Shown here: positions 60,706 to 64,000 of the stretch, one piece after another
How the letters are laid out: the number at the start of each line of letters is the position of its first letter
Numbering within the stretch: the stretch's first letter is position 1
NCBI RefSeq assembly: GCF_003261635.1
Contig: NZ_QFXK01000004.1
Coordinates: forward strand, 62,001 to 126,000
Length of the DNA: 64,000 nt
Reading direction: 5' to 3'
Origin: Kribbella monticola
GTDB lineage: Bacteria > Actinomycetota > Actinomycetes > Propionibacteriales > Kribbellaceae
Notes under the pieces: model-generated
Told to the model about the DNA's origin: nothing
Seen by the model: only the letters and a program-made list of their open reading frames with translations
Database searches by the model: none
Translations under genes and position numbers: made by a program

Positions 60706-60948
60706 CCCCAGTCGCCACAGAAGCAGCGTCCCAGCCGTGAATCCGGTCGCCAGGAGGACAGCCATCAGCAGGGTGCCGAGCTCGGGTCCCTGGACAAGGG
60801 TTCGGGCCGGCCAGGTCGTGATGACGGCGACCGGGAAGGCGAACGTGAGGAGCTGCCGGATCCAGCGGCCGTAGATGTCGATCGGGTAGCGACCGAACTC
60901 CCAGGCAGCGCCATGGAGCACGCCGAGGTTGAGGCGAGGCGCCCAGAA
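60676..60948 (-). pseudogene. C-terminal relic of an ABC-2 (DUF990-type) permease
   Basis: Only the last 90 residues are recognisable: FWAPRLNLGVLHGAAWEFGR, YPIDIYGRWIRQLLTFAFPV, AVITTWPARTLV and two C-terminal helices. Full-length members have about 260 residues and six helices; the upstream sequence in this frame (to 61083) shows no similarity or membrane helices. No ATPase or partner permease is nearby. Probably a truncated leftover. Confidence 0.55.
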
Positions 60949-61158
60949 GGCCAGCTCGTGCGTCTCCTCCGCGAGGGCAACTTCCCGGCGGCGATCATCC
61001 GTTCCGCCCTGACCGAGATGCACTCCTCGGCGGACGGCCGTCCGGAGCGGGTTGGTGCCGAACTCAGCCGTCGCGATCTCCACCTGTACGAACGCAGCCT
61101 TGGCCGGCTGCGCGCCGACGCCGCTCTCATTGCCTATCTGGACTGGCGAAACGGTCGA

Positions 61159-61683
61159 TCAGATCTGCGGGGTTAGTGCGCTGGCCGTCAGTAGCGAGAT
61201 GAGGGTCAGGTCAGCGGCTGCGAGGGATTCGGGGCCGCCTTGTTCGCGGTCGATGACGCAGAGGGCTTCGCGGATGTCGGCGCCGAGGGCGCGGAGGTCG
61301 GTGGTGGAGAGGACGATCTGGCCGCCGCTGGTGACGACGTCTTCGACGACCAGGACGCGGCGGCCCGCGATGTCGGCGCCTTCGGCCAGGCGGCGGGTGC
61401 CGTACGGCTTGGCCTTCTTGCGGACGAAGGCGCACGGTAGACCGGTGTGCCGGCCCAGCGCGGTGACGACCGGGATCCCGCCCATCTCGAGCCCGGCCAG
61501 TACCTCGATGTCGGCGGGCACCAGGGGCGCCATGGCTTCCGCGATCGCGTCGAGCAGCACCGGATCGCCCTCGAAGGAGTACTTGTCGAAGTAGTGATCA
61601 GTCGTCACACCGGAGCGGAGTACGAACTCCCCGGTCAGATGTGCCGTTCGGTAAATCCGGTCACCCAGCTCAGCGAGATCCAC
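61159..61683 (-). CDS. pyrE: Orotate phosphoribosyltransferase
   Basis: 174 residues. PRPP-binding motif RRVLVVEDVVTSGGQIVLST, N-terminal LTGEFVLRSGVTTDHYFDKY and the flexible loop FVRKKAKPYGTRRLAEG. Converts orotate plus PRPP to orotidine 5'-phosphate in pyrimidine synthesis. GTG 61683, weak ribosome-binding site. It starts 19 bp after the exonuclease gene on the same strand, so the two may be co-transcribed. Confidence 0.95.
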   Translation of the reverse strand: MDLAELGDRIYRTAHLTGEFVLRSGVTTDHYFDKYSFEGDPVLLDAIAEAMAPLVPADIEVLAGLEMGGIPVVTALGRHTGLPCAFVRKKAKPYGTRRLAEGADIAGRRVLVVEDVVTSGGQIVLSTTDLRALGADIREALCVIDREQGGPESLAAADLTLISLLTASALTPQI

Positions 61684-61702
61684 GGCCGCACCCTATCCAG
61701 CC

Positions 61703-62944
61703 TCAGCTCGCCCGCTGAGCGCCAGGGTCTGCCGGCAGCAGACGACGGAAATCCTCGACAGCGATGATCGGTACGCCGTACGCGCGGGCGACCCGGGCTT
61801 TGACCGACAAGCTGTCCACGTCGGCCGCCACCACGAAATCCGTGTCCGGCCGAACCGCCTCCTGCGGCACGAAGCCCGCCGCGACGGCCCGGTCCCACCA
61901 GATCTCGCGTGGTTCGATCATGTCTCCCGTGAACACCATCGTGCTGCCCGGCGGGAACCCACGCGCTCCCGGCCGCAACGGCACGGCGTACGCACCGCGG
62001 CTGGCGGCGACCAACGCCGCATCCACATCGGACGCGCGATGCCCGAGCATCACCGCCACCTTGTCGAGGTCGCTGCGCTGCTCAGCACTCACCTCGCCGG
62101 AGCCGTCACCCCATAGTGCCGATGCCAGCCCGGCCACGTAGTACCCATGAAGCTCGTCGACCTGTGGTCGGGTGAGGCCCAGCTCGGTCGCGACGTGGAC
62201 CAGCTGATCGGCGTCGGCCTGGGTGATCTCGCGATCGGCTAGCACGGTGTCGAGGACGGCCAGGTAGGAGTTGGCTTGGGGTGGATCGGGTACGCGCGGC
62301 AATTGGTCGACCAGTCGGCTCATCCAGCCGTGGCGTCCGCCTGCATGGACAGGACGGATCCTGGGGGTGAAGGAGGCGGCCGGGATTGTTGGCCAAGGCA
62401 ACCTTCGCACTTCCTCATACGCCCACTGCCACGGCGGTGGGCTGGGAAACGCTTGCAGATAGCGCTCGAAGAGCAGCGCCGTCGCCCGGGTGTCGGCCAG
62501 CGCCGAATGCCAACCCTCCAAGGGAATCCCGGCCGCTGCGCAACAGGCGCCGAGCGTCCGTTTCGCGCCGGGATACAGATAGCCGGCCAAGGCCATCGTG
62601 CACATCGCCCGCTCGGTGATCAGCGGCACGGCATAACCGGCCCGCGCGAACTCGGCCCGCAGGAAGCCCAGATCGAACTCCACGTTGTGACCCACCACCA
62701 TCCGCCCGGCGAGCAGCCCTGCCAGGTGCGCGGCGACATCCCGGAACTCGGGCGCCGCGAGCACGTCAGCGGTGAGAATGCCGTGGATGTGTTGTGGACC
62801 GAGATCGCGCTGTGGATTCAGCAAAGTGACCCACTCGTGCTCCGGCCGGCCCCGCGCATCGAGCAGGACGACGGCGATCTCGATCACCCGATGCCGGTGT
62901 CCTGGCAGCAGGCCGGTGGTCTCGGTGTCGATGACGGCATACAT
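61703..62944 (-). CDS. DEDDh 3'-5' exonuclease with C-terminal BRCT domain
   Basis: 413 residues from ATG 62944 (GGAGGAGG upstream). Exo I YAVIDTETTGLLPGHRHRVI (Asp6, Glu8), Exo II VVGHNVEFDLGFLRAEF, and Exo III WHSALADTRATALLF give the DEDDh set. Residues 330-413 are a BRCT-like domain (GSTMVFTGDMIEPREIWWDR, TDFVVAADVDSLSVKARVAR). Similar to the epsilon-like proofreading exonucleases of actinobacteria that act in repair rather than in the main replicase. Next to pyrE. Confidence 0.92.
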   Translation of the reverse strand: MYAVIDTETTGLLPGHRHRVIEIAVVLLDARGRPEHEWVTLLNPQRDLGPQHIHGILTADVLAAPEFRDVAAHLAGLLAGRMVVGHNVEFDLGFLRAEFARAGYAVPLITERAMCTMALAGYLYPGAKRTLGACCAAAGIPLEGWHSALADTRATALLFERYLQAFPSPPPWQWAYEEVRRLPWPTIPAASFTPRIRPVHAGGRHGWMSRLVDQLPRVPDPPQANSYLAVLDTVLADREITQADADQLVHVATELGLTRPQVDELHGYYVAGLASALWGDGSGEVSAEQRSDLDKVAVMLGHRASDVDAALVAASRGAYAVPLRPGARGFPPGSTMVFTGDMIEPREIWWDRAVAAGFVPQEAVRPDTDFVVAADVDSLSVKARVARAYGVPIIAVEDFRRLLPADPGAQRAS

Positions 62945-63086
62945 CCCCAGCGCCTCCTCCAACGCGAGCCCAGCAGACGAGAACAGCCGGAATCCCAACC
63001 CGGCAAGCCGATCCGGACCGTCCGATCCGGCTTACTCCAAGCCAACCAGACCCCACCGACAGTTTCCGCTCGCGCGTCCCGGGAGT

Positions 63087-63722
63087 TCAGGCCGGCGGTA
63101 CGTCGACGGCGATCTCCTCCCCGAGCTTCGCCCCACCCGCCAGATCGAGGTCGTCACCACTCCAGAACCGCCCCGGGTCGTACCAGTTGAGCCGTCGCCC
63201 ATCGGCGAGCAACCCCATCTCCTCGTACGTCATGGCGACTACCTCGGCGCAGTACGCGGTCTCCAGTTCCAGCTCGCGCTCTCCGCGCCGGAACTTCGGG
63301 ATCCTCCCCCGCACCCAGCGCGACGCGAGTCGAGCCGTGGAGGGGAACGGCGTCCCGTCGAGCCGCGCGACAGTACGCAGTACGGCGTCTTCCATCTCGC
63401 GGGTGACGGTGTGGTCGAGCTGGCGCAGCCACGCGTGCTGCCCGTAGCGGTTCGCCCACGTGACCACAGCGTCGCGGAGATCGTGGAGCTGTACGCCGCG
63501 CTGGTGGTTGCCGGTCCACATGTCTGGCAGCGAACGGCCGAGCTCGGCGTGCCACATCAACGGCGGCATGTCCTCCAGCACGATCGCCATGCCCACGTGG
63601 TTGACCGGGCTGTTGGTGGTCAGCTGGATCGCCCGGTCCGCCGCACTGTCACCCCGGAAAAGCCAAATGTCACCTGTTCGTGTCAGTTCCGTAGCATCAT
63701 CCAGTGAAATCCGCGTCTCCAC
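63087..63722 (-). CDS. YiiX-like permuted papain-fold (NlpC/P60 superfamily) protein
   Basis: 211 residues, GTG 63722. Permuted cysteine-peptidase arrangement with the His first (LTTNSPVNHVGMAIVLED) and the Cys later (LETAYCAEVVAMTYEEMGLL), preceded by the family's TGDIWLFRGDSAADRAIQLT. No signal peptide or membrane helix, so cytoplasmic. Related proteins act as lipid or amide hydrolases; substrate here unknown. Confidence 0.85.
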   Translation of the reverse strand: METRISLDDATELTRTGDIWLFRGDSAADRAIQLTTNSPVNHVGMAIVLEDMPPLMWHAELGRSLPDMWTGNHQRGVQLHDLRDAVVTWANRYGQHAWLRQLDHTVTREMEDAVLRTVARLDGTPFPSTARLASRWVRGRIPKFRRGERELELETAYCAEVVAMTYEEMGLLADGRRLNWYDPGRFWSGDDLDLAGGAKLGEEIAVDVPPA

Positions 63723-63740
63723 GTCGCTAGATTAATGCGC

Positions 63741-63896
63741 ATGAAGGCATGGAAGGTCGTAGGACTGGCGGGGATTGTCGGCGTCGCGGCAACCGGAGTG
63801 GTGATCGCTAGGGGCGAGCGCAAGCGTCGCGCCTACACCCCCGAGGAAGTCCGGGACCGGCTCAAGACCCGCGTCAAAGAAGCAGCCAACGCTTGA
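63741..63896 (+). CDS. Small single-pass membrane protein
   Basis: 51 residues from ATG 63741 (an in-frame ATG two codons earlier is possible). One N-terminal membrane helix (VVGLAGIVGVAATGVVIA), then a charged tail GERKRRAYTPEEVRDRLKTR ending in VKEAANA. The RAYTPEEVRDRL tail is a pattern I have seen in short conserved actinobacterial proteins. Followed immediately by a strong terminator, which supports it as a real transcription unit. Confidence 0.75.
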   Translation: MKAWKVVGLAGIVGVAATGVVIARGERKRRAYTPEEVRDRLKTRVKEAANA

Positions 63897-63902
63897 TCCA
63901 GC

Positions 63903-63925
63903 CCGGCGCCCCCCAAGGGCGCCGG
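63903..63925 (+). terminator. GC-rich hairpin after the small membrane protein gene
   Basis: CCGGCGCCC (63903-63911) pairs perfectly with GGGCGCCGG (63917-63925) around a 5-base loop, starting 6 bp after the stop codon. Confidence 0.75.
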
Positions 63926-64000
63926 AGATCAACCCGTACTGCGAAGTCGCCGCCCAGCCTGTACTGCGAGGCGGTCGGCCGAGCCCGTCTGCGACGCCGC

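Noticed and set aside
60913..61176. 87-codon + strand frame
   Set aside because: Lies opposite the permease relic and the end of pyrE, with no ribosome-binding site or family.

Overview
The window is chromosomal DNA from a high-GC Gram-positive actinobacterium. Gene content (mycobacterium-type paired FadE acyl-CoA dehydrogenases, a DEDDh/BRCT exonuclease next to pyrE, DUF3037/HipA-like pair, FBP-domain protein, ABC sugar importer without its own ATPase, secreted GH8 glycosidase with discoidin and FN3 modules) fits a soil Propionibacteriales/Nocardioidales-type organism. Kribbella is my best guess, but that is inference, not something the sequence proves. Genes are dense, many start with GTG, and many overlap by the 1-4 bases typical of translational coupling.

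Layout. 1-3.1 kb: 5' part of a very large secreted SdrD-B-type protein (3' end outside the window). 3.4-10.3 kb: an accessory-looking patch. A DrrAB-type drug exporter with its PadR regulator, a DoxX protein and an alpha/beta hydrolase sit between decayed relics (ABC-F and primase-like fragments on the left, a frameshifted tyrosine integrase on the right). 10.3-17.5 kb: a FadE24/FadE23-like acyl-CoA dehydrogenase pair, an unusual LysR-HTH/esterase fusion, a divergent DHA2 exporter operon and an ECF42-type sigma factor. 17.6-30.9 kb: a run of same-strand genes. From the promoter end these are lacI, two sugar-type ABC permeases, a binding protein, two different ADP-ribosylglycohydrolases, ribokinase and a TIM-barrel/FGE-like fusion, followed by a CaiB CoA-transferase, a CitE-like lyase and a phytoene-desaturase-like oxidoreductase. 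The first eight overlap end to start and look like one LacI-controlled uptake and catabolic operon for a ribosylated compound. 31-34.5 kb: MthK-type potassium channel, ACT-GNAT protein and two conserved hypotheticals. 34.6-34.75 kb: a structured candidate small RNA. 34.8-36.7 kb: secreted GH8 enzyme with a 19-bp operator palindrome.

36.9-47.8 kb: LolD/FtsX-type ABC transporter, lipoprotein, secreted two-domain phosphodiesterase, YbdK-type ligase, HipA-like/DUF3037 pair, TetX-like monooxygenase with a divergent TetR regulator and an array of operator half-sites. 48-53.9 kb: phosphoglucomutase, membrane spermidine-synthase-like protein, a repeat-tailed protein, MmcQ/YjbR protein and a NarL-type two-component system. 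55.3-58.5 kb: a membrane protein whose repeat-rich N-terminus is separated from its membrane domain by an apparent 1-base deletion, a lipoprotein, and several tandem-repeat intergenic arrays. 58.5-63.9 kb: small conserved actinobacterial proteins, DUF429, pyrE, a DEDDh exonuclease, a YiiX-like permuted papain-fold protein and a 51-residue membrane protein with a clear terminator.

The most promising unusual items are the lacI-ABC-ARH-ARH-rbsK-FGE/GH operon, the LysR/esterase fusion with complete motifs in both halves, the structured candidate RNA at 34.6 kb, and the frameshift at the edge of a 30-bp repeat array. No tRNA, rRNA or CRISPR array was seen.
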